Shown here in pieces: positions 36,801-44,645 of a DNA stretch of 64,000 bases. The DNA is taken from positions 1 through 64,000 of the forward strand of contig JBGAUK010000009.1 in the NCBI GenBank assembly GCA_044228695.1. Direction: 5' to 3'. The translations under genes were made by a program, and so were the position numbers. How positions within the stretch are numbered: the stretch's first letter is position 1; the number at the start of each line of letters is the position of its first letter. The notes beneath the pieces were generated by a model. That model was not told where the DNA came from, made no database searches, and saw only the letters and a list, made by a program, of their open reading frames with translations. The DNA comes from M0108 sp044228695 (GTDB lineage: Bacteria; Pseudomonadota; Gammaproteobacteria; Chromatiales; Chromatiaceae).

Positions 36801-36895
36801 TCCAGTTCGGAGGCGGCGAGGGTGATGCCGACGATAAGGGTGACCAGCAGCACCAGGGCCGCCAGGGGCAGATAGAGGGCGGCAAAGCGTTTCAC
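33860..36895 (-). CDS. Cache-type hybrid histidine kinase with REC and HPt
   Basis: 1011 residues. Membrane helix (~7-29), a large periplasmic Cache sensor (~30-300), second helix (~307-326), coiled coil, HisKA (FLAHMSHEIRTPLNGVLGLA), HATPase (NAIKF, DTGKGI, GTGLGLSISKQLVE), REC (ILVVDDSAMN, VLMDVRMPIMDG, LAKPLD), HPt with LHTLRGNAGNLGA, and a C-terminal helical module (ALREALRHNRASARRLFKE, LRFDQALAGL). All phosphotransfer residues are there, so the protein can carry a full His-Asp-His relay to a separate REC. Its ATG overlaps the stop of the REC-PAS-GGDEF gene upstream (ATGA), and it is the last gene of a six-gene unit. It ends 296 bases before kaiC. Confidence 0.88.
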   Translation of the reverse strand: MKRFAALYLPLAALVLLVTLIVGITLAASELDKLTIRQSEQLKMGAELFIEALNRPLNHLRGLVRDPVVNHAFRAAPEEARTMMEDRLRTLMYLNPPYDQARWLSAAGMELARVDRLEEGPVVVSRQDLQDKAQRQYHREAIRLGPDGIFVSALDLNVEREVVEVPHKPMLRMAIRLPLVAGQDQGLIVINLQAQQILDRLAHLITSGEGEEVLLVNDQGYPLLAPDPADAWGFMFGRDNSLARQQPREWARIAAEPRGHIRTSSGLWSWITIDPAAPGQAEVHAIEHWKLVTHVSPAAITHLRWRQWGPLLMIASFALALLGLGARRYRNLLLRSEIADAELAAISAKIRAEDEIRALNANLEHRVAVRTAEANAANAAKSEFLAHMSHEIRTPLNGVLGLAQVLNREPLSPGQHDLVERIQAAGQSLLVILNDVLDFSKIEAGQLRLESRPFDLDILLAKFASLMSQSAHAKGLALHLETPPVCLGPLLGDALRLEQVLINLTSNAIKFTEQGTVTLRVLTRELGEEVARLRFEVTDTGKGIAPTALAALFTPFTQADAGIARRFGGTGLGLSISKQLVELMAGELGADSQPGQGSTFWFELPLRRVAVGTEAIPVAPTPARPDGPRLMGLHILVVDDSAMNRDLMERALALEGATATLAAEGQQALQLLKARPRAFDAVLMDVRMPIMDGLTATRLIRGELGLMELPIIAFTAGVRAEEREAASAAGINDILAKPLDLELMVALLLRWARPAGDGAAITPETQGGVAHHDVGQGKGLTAITPETPAAQVASSAGDAFPDVAGIDRAWVARTLGDDSAFFLHLLRRFTRESADAVKEIRDNLAQGERETALRQLHTLRGNAGNLGALALMEAAGALESLIQAGLATRDLEERLADLDHQLEALLLASAPWRAEPERVVAASPAGSGAPSTGPEAPPPDPVPFEALREALRHNRASARRLFKELEPALRARLGEEITQTIGIAIQNLRFDQALAGLAPAGGTPISDPLIT

Positions 36896-38181
36896 GCCGC
36901 CCCGGCTCCCTGTTTGGCCCGATACATGGCCTCGTCGGCATAGCGGGCCAGATCGAGGGAGGTTTGGCCATGGTCGGGGTAGAGGGCGATACCGATACTC
37001 CCCGAGATCTCCAGGCTTTGGCCGGCGATCTCAAAGGGCTGCCGCAGGGCGTGGTGAATTCCCTCGGCCACCTTGATCGCCCCCGCCCCGTTGGCGACCT
37101 CCGCCAGCAGGACCACGAACTCGTCCCCACCGATGCGCCCGACGGTATCCGAGGCGCGGATTTGGCTGGTCAGGCGTTGGGCGGCGGCCTGGAGCACCTG
37201 ATCCCCGACAGCGTGGCCCCAGGTATCGTTGATCGGCTTGAATTTGTCGAGGTCGATGAACATAAGGGCGAGTTTGCTGCCGTTGCGCTTGGCTAGCTCC
37301 AGGGCCTTTTCGAGGTGCTCGAAAAAGAGGGCACGGTTGGGCAGACTGGTCAGGGCGTCGTGGTGGGCCATGAAGGCCAGCCGTTCGTGAGCTTCCTTGC
37401 GCTCGGTGATGTTGAGGTTGACGGCGACATAATGGTGGATTGTCCCCACCTGATCCTTGACCGGGGCGATATGCGCCTCTTCCCAATAGACCTCGCCGGA
37501 TTTGCGGCGATTCATCAATTCTCCCGTCCAGGGCTCGCCACGCCGGAGCTGCTCCCACATCCCCCGGTAGATGGCTCCCTCGGTCAGGCCCGATTTCAGG
37601 AGCCGGGGGTTTTGCCCCATGGCCTCCGCGGACGAGTAACCGGTTTCCTCGCTGAAGCGGGGATTGACATACTGGATATTGGCCTGCTCGTCCGTGATGA
37701 GGACAGAGGTGGGGCTTTGTTCCAGGGCCTGGGAGAGCACCTCTAACTGATCGTTGGCCCTCGCGATTTCGGCCAGGCTTAGCTCCAGGGCCCGGGTCCG
37801 CCTTTCCAGTTCCAGGTGCAGGCGGACCCGGGCGCGCACGACCGCCCGGTTGACCGGTTTATGGATAAAGTCCACGCCGCCCGCGGTAAAGGCGCGGGTC
37901 TCGCTTTCGGCGTCGATCTTGGCGGTGACGAAGATCACCGGGATGTCCCGGGTGGCGGCATCGGCCTTGAGGGCCGCGCAGACCATGTAGCCGTCCATCT
38001 CCGGCATCATGACGTCCAGCAGGATCAGGTCGGGTTTCTGGCCCTGGGCCAGCAACTCCAAGGCCTGGCGCCCGGAGGTGGCAAAGCTGAGTTCGTGTTC
38101 ATCCTCCAGAATGTCGAGGAGGATCTCGATATTGGTGGGGGTGTCGTCAATGATGAGGATCTGGGCGGGGCTGGGGTTCAT
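36892..38181 (-). CDS. REC-PAS-GGDEF response regulator (diguanylate cyclase)
   Basis: 429 residues. REC (~7-130: ILIIDDTPTN, LILLDVMMPEMDG, VIFVTA, IHKPVN), a coiled coil, PAS (~145-260: NPRFSEETGYSSAEAMGQNP and a DIT-like NLNITERKE), GGDEF (~265-425) with an intact GGDEF and an RASD inhibitory site five residues before it. It should make c-di-GMP when phosphorylated or when its PAS is engaged. The start at 38181 lies in an ATGA overlap with the stop of the PAS-PAS kinase, which itself lacks a REC, so that kinase is the natural partner. It is a close paralogue of the gene at 55113-56429. Confidence 0.9.
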   Translation of the reverse strand: MNPSPAQILIIDDTPTNIEILLDILEDEHELSFATSGRQALELLAQGQKPDLILLDVMMPEMDGYMVCAALKADAATRDIPVIFVTAKIDAESETRAFTAGGVDFIHKPVNRAVVRARVRLHLELERRTRALELSLAEIARANDQLEVLSQALEQSPTSVLITDEQANIQYVNPRFSEETGYSSAEAMGQNPRLLKSGLTEGAIYRGMWEQLRRGEPWTGELMNRRKSGEVYWEEAHIAPVKDQVGTIHHYVAVNLNITERKEAHERLAFMAHHDALTSLPNRALFFEHLEKALELAKRNGSKLALMFIDLDKFKPINDTWGHAVGDQVLQAAAQRLTSQIRASDTVGRIGGDEFVVLLAEVANGAGAIKVAEGIHHALRQPFEIAGQSLEISGSIGIALYPDHGQTSLDLARYADEAMYRAKQGAGAA

Positions 38182-40223
38182 GACAGGCTCCAGCCCTGCT
38201 GGGCAGCCAACTGGCGGAGTTGCGCCAGGGCGGTGCGATAGTCGAGCCGGTTGAGGGGGGTGCTGATAGCGGCATAGGCGGCTTGTAGGGCGGAACCGGC
38301 CAGTTGGGCCTCGATCTCGGCGTTGAGGCGCCGCGCCCTGCTCTGGCCCAGGTTCAGCATCCCGGCCAAGTCTTCGAGGCGCTGCAAGAGGGTGGCGGCG
38401 TCGATACCGGTCAGGGGGATGGGCTCCGGGGAGGGGGTCACGGCGCTGGCCTCCGGCAGGGAGCGCGCCAGGGCCGGGGCCGCGGGAAACCCCTGGGTCC
38501 GGCTGGTGGCTCGTTCCAGGTGGACGGTGAACCAAAAGGTGCTCCCTTGCCCCGCCTGGCTCTCCACCCCGATCTCGCCACCCATGAGCTCCACCAGCCG
38601 CTTGCTGATGCTCAGTCCCAGTCCCGTGCCGCCGTATTCCCGAGTCGTGGACATGTCGGCTTGATGAAAGGCTGAAAAGAGGCGGTGACGCTGCTCTGGC
38701 GTCATACCGATGCCGGTATCGCGCACCGACAACCGCAGCCACGCGAACCGCTCCGCCCCGGGCGGGCCGGGTTCGGCGTCGGGGGCCAGGCACTCGGCCT
38801 CGATCCGGATCGATCCCCGCTCGGTGAACTTGAGGGCATTGCCCACCAGGTTGTTGATGATCTGCTGGAGGTGCAAGGGGTCGCCCACCAGGAGGGGTGG
38901 CACGTTCGGCGCTATGGCGAGGCTCAGGGCCAGGTGCCTTTCCTCGGCCCGGGGACCGAAGAGGTGGAGGGTGCTGGCCAGAATTTCCTCGATGCTGAGG
39001 GTGACCGCCTCGATCTTGAGGTGGTCGGCCTCGATCCGGGAGTAATCCAGGATGTCGTTCAAGAGGCCAAGCAAGGCAGTGGCCGACTCACGGATCTTGC
39101 CCAGGTAGTCGCTCTGTCGGGCCGTGAGGTCATCCTCGAGCAGTTGTTGGGAGAGACCGATCACCGCATTCATGGGGGTGCGGATCTCATGGCTCATATT
39201 GGCCAGAAAATTGCTTTTTGCCACATTGGCCGCCTCCGCCTCCTGCTTGGCGATCAAGAGCTCCCGGGAGAGCTCCCGCTGCTCCCGCTCGGCCTCGACC
39301 CGATCGGTGATGTCCAGGCATTGATCGATATAGCCGACAAAACGTCCCTGGCTGTCGGAGCGGGGGGTAGCGGTATCCCGGAACCAGCGGTATTCGCCAT
39401 CATGGCGGCGCAGGCGATAGTCCATGCTGTAGGGCTGGCGACGATCAAAGTGGCTGTCGTGGAGGGCGGCGCAGCGCTCGCGGTCATCGGGATGGATGTC
39501 CTCGCCCCATCCCGGGCCTGGTTTGGCCCGCGGCGAGCGCCCGATAAATTCCACCCAGGCCTGATTGGCATACACCAGGGCCTGGTCGATCCCCGTCGTC
39601 CAGATCAGGGTCGAGCCGCTATCCGCCAGGGTGCGCCACTTGTGCTCGCTCTCGCGCAGGGCCAGATCGGCGCTGCGGTCCACCAGCACCAGCAAGGATT
39701 GTTCCTCGCGGTGATAGTTGGAGCCAAAGTGCATGAGATGGAGGTCGCAGGGGATGGTCTGATCGGCGCCGAGCCTCACGCCCATCTGCTCCAGCGCCTG
39801 GGGTTCCGGCCCCGGGTTGCCCTGCAATACCCGATGCAAGCGGGCGCGGCTATCGAAATCGAGGAACCGCGCCACCGATCCCCGTTGCAGGGTAATATTC
39901 TGGCTGATGCGGAACAGCTCGCAGGCCTGGCGGTTGGCCTCGACGATAAAACCCTTGGCGTCCACCACGAAGGCCGGCAGTGGCAAATGATCGAACAGCA
40001 GGCGATATTTTTCGAGGGCCGAGGCGATCTGGCCTTGGGCCAGGCCCAGCTCCTCGTTCTGGATCTCGAGTTCGGTCTGATAAATGCTCAGCTCTTCCAG
40101 CAAATGGGTCAATTCCAGGTTGCTCGCGCCCTCCTGGCCCAGGCGCGCCTGGGCCTGGCCGTGGGCGATGGCCTCCAGGGCCCGTTCGCGCAGGGCCGTC
40201 AGATTGACCTGGCGCTCACTCAT
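38178..40223 (-). CDS. PAS-PAS histidine kinase without receiver domain
   Basis: 681 residues, cytosolic. An N-terminal helical region (ELTHLLEELSIYQTELEIQ, the motif often found before PAS in such kinases), PAS (~72-190), PAS (~195-315: WGEDIHPDDRERC, RLRRHDGEYRWF), HisKA (FLANMSHEIRTPMNAVIGLS), HATPase (NALKF, DTGIGM, GTGLGLSISKRLVE), then a linker and a helical C-terminal module (LNRLDYRTALAQLRQLA). Other kinases here have a REC between the last two; this one has none. The next gene, overlapping by ATGA, starts with a REC, so kinase and receiver are split but co-translated. It overlaps the CheB-CheR gene by ATGA at its start. Confidence 0.88.
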   Translation of the reverse strand: MSERQVNLTALRERALEAIAHGQAQARLGQEGASNLELTHLLEELSIYQTELEIQNEELGLAQGQIASALEKYRLLFDHLPLPAFVVDAKGFIVEANRQACELFRISQNITLQRGSVARFLDFDSRARLHRVLQGNPGPEPQALEQMGVRLGADQTIPCDLHLMHFGSNYHREEQSLLVLVDRSADLALRESEHKWRTLADSGSTLIWTTGIDQALVYANQAWVEFIGRSPRAKPGPGWGEDIHPDDRERCAALHDSHFDRRQPYSMDYRLRRHDGEYRWFRDTATPRSDSQGRFVGYIDQCLDITDRVEAEREQRELSRELLIAKQEAEAANVAKSNFLANMSHEIRTPMNAVIGLSQQLLEDDLTARQSDYLGKIRESATALLGLLNDILDYSRIEADHLKIEAVTLSIEEILASTLHLFGPRAEERHLALSLAIAPNVPPLLVGDPLHLQQIINNLVGNALKFTERGSIRIEAECLAPDAEPGPPGAERFAWLRLSVRDTGIGMTPEQRHRLFSAFHQADMSTTREYGGTGLGLSISKRLVELMGGEIGVESQAGQGSTFWFTVHLERATSRTQGFPAAPALARSLPEASAVTPSPEPIPLTGIDAATLLQRLEDLAGMLNLGQSRARRLNAEIEAQLAGSALQAAYAAISTPLNRLDYRTALAQLRQLAAQQGWSLS

Positions 40224-43189
40224 GCCTGGGCACCCCGATGCCAGGAGCTGATGTTGATGTGGCTGACCACGGCGCCAAAATCCGCGGTCATGACCGGGGC
40301 CACGCTCATGACAAACCAGCGTTCCTCGGTGGCGGAGTGGCAGGGATATTCCATGGAGAAGAGGGGCAGGGAGCCCTCCAGGACCCCACGCAGACCCCGA
40401 TAGACCGCGCCGATGTCGGTCTCGTCACAGGGCGAGCCCGCCTGGCAGGCATCGAGATAGTTCACCCCCACCCCCGAGTGTTGTAGCGTCTTGTCGCCAT
40501 TGGCCCGGGCGAAGCGCTGCCAGGCGGCGTTGACCATGACGATGAGCCCGGTGTGGTCCAGGACCGCGATGTGCTCCGGCAGGGCATCCAGGATGGATTG
40601 CAGCCGCCGGGCATCGTGAAAGGCCGTGACATCCACGAAGGTCGCCACCACGCCGTGAATGGTGGTGGAGGGCACCCGATAGGGCAGGATGCGGGTCAGA
40701 TAGGTCTTTTTGTCGTCCAGGGTCGTCATTTCGGTCTCGACCATGCGCTGGGTGACGAGGGTCTGGCGCAGGTCTTCCATCAAGCTGGGATAGCGCAGGA
40801 TGTGGGAGATGTCCCCCAGGGGCCGGCCGACATCCAGATCCCGCAGCTTGAAGATCTGGGTCGCGTCGGGGCTGAAGCGGGTAATGTGCAGCTCGGCGTC
40901 CAGGAAGATGGTGGCCACGCCCGCGGCCTTGGCCATGCTGTCGAGATCGGCGTTGACGCGGTTGAGGACCAGCATCTTCTCCTGAAACTCGGCATTGACC
41001 GTGCTCATCTCCTCGTTGACCGATTGCAGTTCCTCGTTGGAACTCTGCAACTCCTCGTTGGAGGCCATCAGCTCCTCGTTCGTCGCCTGCAACTCCTCGT
41101 TGGAGGTCTCCAGCTCCTCGATGGTCGCCTGCAGGCTCTCGCGCGTGGCCCCCAGCTCGCGCTCGAGAACGGCGACGCGGGCCATGGTCTCGGCATCCAC
41201 ATCCACGGGCTCGGAGTCAGCGATGGCGCTGTGGTTGGTGGCCGTCTCGAAGCACAGCAGGGTCAGGCGTTCGTCGCTTTCGGTGCGCAGGGGGTGGGCC
41301 GAGAGGCGGATGGTGCGCCGCTCGGCGTTGGGCAGGGTCACCTCGATGAGGTCGGAGATGATAGAACAGCGATCCCGGGCCGCCTTGTAGAGCAAGGCCG
41401 CCGCCACCGGTGTCAGGTTTTCCGGCAAGAGGCGGTTGATGTCCAGACTGGCCACGCCCTCGCGGGCATGAAAATAGGCATTGACGTCGCCAAAGAGGTG
41501 AATTGCCTCGTGGTCCTGGTTGACGATGATGGCCGGCGGGGCATACATGGAGAGCAAGGCCGTCATGCCCAGATTGGAGACGGACATATCGGTGGTGACG
41601 CGCCGCGCCTTCACCATCTGGGGCGCCTTGCCCATGATCTGGGTCTGGTGGAGGCTGCTGGATTTACGCTCCAGGAAGGGCAGGACCATGTTGCCGACCC
41701 GCCGGAAGAGCTTGTGTTTGGCACTGATGGTCTGGAGGCCCTCGGTCACCGCGGAGAGGGACTCGCTGGAGCCCAACAGCAGGGCCCCGCCCTCGCGGAT
41801 GGCGTATTGCAGGGACCTCAGGGCATGTTCCTGGGCCGTCGAATTAAAATAGATGAGGGTGTTGCGACAGGAGACCAAATCCATCTTGGTGAAGGGCGGG
41901 TCCGCCAGCAGGTTGTGGCGGGCAAAGACGATGCACTGGCGCAACTCGTTCTTGATGACGAAGCGGTCGCCCTTCTTGACGAAAAAGCGCTCCAGACGCT
42001 CCGGGGAGATCTCGGCGGCGGCGGATTCGGGATATTGACCGACGCCGGCGGTCTCCACGCATTGGGCATCGACATCGGTGGCGAAGATCTTGAGGTTGGG
42101 CCAGCGCCGCTCGCGCTCGAAGGCCTCGATGAACAACATGCCGATGGTATAGGCCTCCTCGCCGGTGGCGACCCCCGCCAACCAGACGCGAATGGTCTCG
42201 CTGGGCGGTTTCTCGGCGACCATGGGGCCGATGACGGTCTCGGCAAGCAGGGCGAAGGTCTCGGGGTCGCGGAAGAAGCTGGTCACCGAGATCAGCATCT
42301 CGCGCCGCAGGGTAATGATTTCGTTGCGGTCGTGCTCCAGCAGGTCGTAATACTGGTAGAGCTCGGGGGTGTGGCGCACCTGCATGCGCCGGTCGATGCG
42401 CCGCATGATGGTGGTGGGCTTGTAGTCCGCGAAGTCGATACCGCCCACCTGGTGCAGCAGGTGCAGCAGGGCGGTCAGGACCTCCTCGGTGGTCATGGTG
42501 GCATGGGGGATGATCCGCTCCGGAGCCACCTCCAGCTCCTGGTAGGGCAGGTTGCGGATGTGGGCCAGCAGGCGGGCCGGTATCTCTTCCGCCGGCAGGA
42601 TGGCATCGACGATGCCGGTGGCGATGACGCTGCGCGGCATGCCATCGAACTTGGCCGATTCCGGCTCCTGGGCCATGAGGAAGCCGCCGGCGGCATTGAT
42701 GGCGACGGCGCCCCGGGTGCCGTCGGTGCCGGTACCCGAGAGGATGATGCCGACCGCGTGGCGGTCATAGACGTCCGCCAGGGAGGAAAAGAAGATGTCG
42801 ATGGGCAGGGTCAGGCCCCGGGGGTTCTTGGGCGTCAGATGGAGATGACCCTTGGTGGCGTGCATGATGGCGCCCGGCGGAATCAGAAAGACCCGGTTGG
42901 GTTCCAGGGGCAGGTCCTCCTCGACCATGGTCACCGGCATATTGGTATGGCGGGCGAGCAGGGTGCTCATCATGCTCTTGTGATCGGGGGAGAGGTGCTG
43001 GACTACGACAAAGGCGGCCCCCAGGTCCATGGGGCAGGCCTTGAAGAACTTTTCCAGGGCGTCCAGTCCACCCGCGGAGGCGCCGATGCAGACCACATAG
43101 CCCTCGAAGGGTGAGCCCTTGGGTGCCGTACCCTGGGTCGCGGCCTGGGGTTCCGGGACTTCACTCTTGATCATCGCGTTGATTGTCAT
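40220..43189 (-). CDS. CheB-CheR-PAS fusion protein
   Basis: 989 residues. CheB-type methylesterase (~29-215) with the catalytic triad residues in GASAGGLDAL, QHLSPDH and SGTGTDGT; CheR-type methyltransferase (~240-500) with an altered SAM motif, GVATGEEAYTIG, and VSCRNTLIYF; a PAS (~540-650); a heptad-rich coiled coil (~665-745) built on NEELQ repeats; and two more PAS domains. It lacks the CheB receiver. Proteins of this build act outside classical chemotaxis and often tune associated kinases. No chemoreceptor gene is in the window. The ATG at 43189 lies 17 bases after the REC-GGDEF-hemerythrin stop; the stop overlaps the next kinase by ATGA. Whether the enzymatic parts are active here is unknown. 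Confidence 0.9.
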   Translation of the reverse strand: MTINAMIKSEVPEPQAATQGTAPKGSPFEGYVVCIGASAGGLDALEKFFKACPMDLGAAFVVVQHLSPDHKSMMSTLLARHTNMPVTMVEEDLPLEPNRVFLIPPGAIMHATKGHLHLTPKNPRGLTLPIDIFFSSLADVYDRHAVGIILSGTGTDGTRGAVAINAAGGFLMAQEPESAKFDGMPRSVIATGIVDAILPAEEIPARLLAHIRNLPYQELEVAPERIIPHATMTTEEVLTALLHLLHQVGGIDFADYKPTTIMRRIDRRMQVRHTPELYQYYDLLEHDRNEIITLRREMLISVTSFFRDPETFALLAETVIGPMVAEKPPSETIRVWLAGVATGEEAYTIGMLFIEAFERERRWPNLKIFATDVDAQCVETAGVGQYPESAAAEISPERLERFFVKKGDRFVIKNELRQCIVFARHNLLADPPFTKMDLVSCRNTLIYFNSTAQEHALRSLQYAIREGGALLLGSSESLSAVTEGLQTISAKHKLFRRVGNMVLPFLERKSSSLHQTQIMGKAPQMVKARRVTTDMSVSNLGMTALLSMYAPPAIIVNQDHEAIHLFGDVNAYFHAREGVASLDINRLLPENLTPVAAALLYKAARDRCSIISDLIEVTLPNAERRTIRLSAHPLRTESDERLTLLCFETATNHSAIADSEPVDVDAETMARVAVLERELGATRESLQATIEELETSNEELQATNEELMASNEELQSSNEELQSVNEEMSTVNAEFQEKMLVLNRVNADLDSMAKAAGVATIFLDAELHITRFSPDATQIFKLRDLDVGRPLGDISHILRYPSLMEDLRQTLVTQRMVETEMTTLDDKKTYLTRILPYRVPSTTIHGVVATFVDVTAFHDARRLQSILDALPEHIAVLDHTGLIVMVNAAWQRFARANGDKTLQHSGVGVNYLDACQAGSPCDETDIGAVYRGLRGVLEGSLPLFSMEYPCHSATEERWFVMSVAPVMTADFGAVVSHINISSWHRGAQA

Positions 43190-43205
43190 TGAGAACTGAT
43201 TTCCG

Positions 43206-44645
43206 TTAAGAGGCGCCCGCCGCGCCCGGCACCGCGTCCGGATCGGCAAAATAGGGGAAGAACTCGCGATCGGCCCGGAGCATGTGCCGGGCCACCACAT
43301 CATGGGCCAGAAACTGGAAGAGCTCGCCAATGCCGAGGGTCCCCATCTGAAAGTGGCCAACCAGGACACCGGCCTTCTCGACCAGGCCGCGATGGATGGC
43401 GGCATGTTCGGCACTGCCCGGATAGCCCGCGGCGGCAACGAGGGCCTCTTCATCCTCGAAATGCTGGACCACATCCTGGATCAGGGTATCGACCAGGCTG
43501 GCGACTTCGTCGGCGGGCCGGCCGGAGAGGACGGCGCCCAGCAGGTTGTTGGCATCCGCGAACAGGCCGCGATGCTGACGATCGATCAGGGGCTGGCCAC
43601 ATTCATAGGCGGGATGCCAGATCAGTTGCACGAAGCCCGCCCCGACGTTTTCGCCCAGCCCAGCGCGCTCGGGTCGCTCGGGTGCCGCCTGGACCTGGTT
43701 GCGGCCCTGGGTCTTGGCGCGATAGAGGGCGGCATCGGCCCGTTGGAACCAGCTTTCCCAGTCTTCCCCGGGCAGGCATTCGGCCACGCCCAGGCTCACG
43801 GTCAGGTGTTCGACCGTCGGGAACACCGTCTGGGCAATGGTCGTGCGCAGCCGCTCCGCCATTAAGGTCGCGGAGTGCAGGGTGGCGTTGGCGGTCAGGA
43901 TGACAAACTCTTCGCCGCCCCAGCGCGCCAGCGCATCCGTGACCCGCAGGGACGACTGCGCGATCGCCGCCAGTCTCGCCAGCACCTGATCACCGGTCAT
44001 ATGACCGAAAGTATCATTGATTTTCTTAAAGAAATCGATATCGAGAATGATGAGGCTCAGAGGGTGATCATAGCGCTTCAGTCGCTCCATCTCATTGGCC
44101 ACGGCGTCCGCAAGGCGCCGCCGGTTCCAGGCACCGGTCAGTTTGTCGGTACTGGCCAGATCCTCCAGCGCGGTATAGGCCTGCTGCAAAGCTTGATGGG
44201 TGTGTTGCAAACGCTGGAGGGCATGCTGAATGGCGATATGGGTGTTCAGGCGCGCGCGCAGCACGGCCGCCGAATAGGGCTTGGTCACGAAATCCACGGC
44301 GCCGGCTTCCAGTCCCTCGGCCTCCAGGACGGGATCCTGATTGGCGGTGATGAAGATGACCGGTATGGACGCGGTGACCGGGTCGGCCTTGAGGCGTCGA
44401 CAGACCTCCAGGCCATCCAGATCCGGTAATTGGTAGTCGAGCAGCAGCAGGTCCACCCCCTCGCGGGCCAGGCTCAGGGCATCCTGGCCCCGGGTACAGA
44501 AGATGACGGTGAAGTCCCTGGGGTCCAGGATCTCCCCCAGCAGGGTCAGGCTGGTCGGGTCGTCGTCCACTACCAGGATCCGGGGGGGGTCGCGGTCGCC
44601 GGCTTCGGCCATCGGGCCGTCGGGGCTCAAGTCCTTGTCATTCAT
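43206..44645 (-). CDS. REC-GGDEF-hemerythrin protein
   Basis: 479 residues. REC (~18-140: ILVVDDDPTS, LLLLDYQLPDLDG, VIFITA, VTKPYS), coiled coil, GGDEF (~180-345) with GGEEF and an RVTD inhibitory site, and a C-terminal bacteriohemerythrin (~360-470) with diiron ligands in WHPAYECG, IDRQHRGLF, HFEDEE, EHAAIH and HDVVARHML. Hemerythrin binds O2 at a diiron centre, so oxygen and phosphorylation may both control c-di-GMP synthesis. This suits an organism that moves between oxic and anoxic zones. ATG 44645 overlaps the upstream kinase stop (ATGA), making that kinase the likely phospho-donor. Confidence 0.9.
   Translation of the reverse strand: MNDKDLSPDGPMAEAGDRDPPRILVVDDDPTSLTLLGEILDPRDFTVIFCTRGQDALSLAREGVDLLLLDYQLPDLDGLEVCRRLKADPVTASIPVIFITANQDPVLEAEGLEAGAVDFVTKPYSAAVLRARLNTHIAIQHALQRLQHTHQALQQAYTALEDLASTDKLTGAWNRRRLADAVANEMERLKRYDHPLSLIILDIDFFKKINDTFGHMTGDQVLARLAAIAQSSLRVTDALARWGGEEFVILTANATLHSATLMAERLRTTIAQTVFPTVEHLTVSLGVAECLPGEDWESWFQRADAALYRAKTQGRNQVQAAPERPERAGLGENVGAGFVQLIWHPAYECGQPLIDRQHRGLFADANNLLGAVLSGRPADEVASLVDTLIQDVVQHFEDEEALVAAAGYPGSAEHAAIHRGLVEKAGVLVGHFQMGTLGIGELFQFLAHDVVARHMLRADREFFPYFADPDAVPGAAGAS

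Noticed and set aside
36892..38793. N-terminal extension of the REC-PAS-GGDEF protein to 38793
   Set aside because: The extra residues lie opposite or within the upstream kinase in another frame and are Arg/Pro-rich; the REC begins at ATG 38181, which overlaps the kinase stop by ATGA.
41010..41110. Tandem repeat of CTCCTCGTT-like units, CRISPR- or minisatellite-like
   Set aside because: It encodes the NEELQ heptads of the coiled coil in the CheB-CheR-PAS protein; unit spacing is short and in frame.
40553..43114. 853-codon open frame opposite CheB-CheR-PAS, and similar long antisense frames at 514-1665, 2597-3832 and 19212-21293
   Set aside because: They are shadows of high-GC genes; their products are Gly/Asp/Gln/His-rich without domain motifs, while the opposite strand has clear family motifs.
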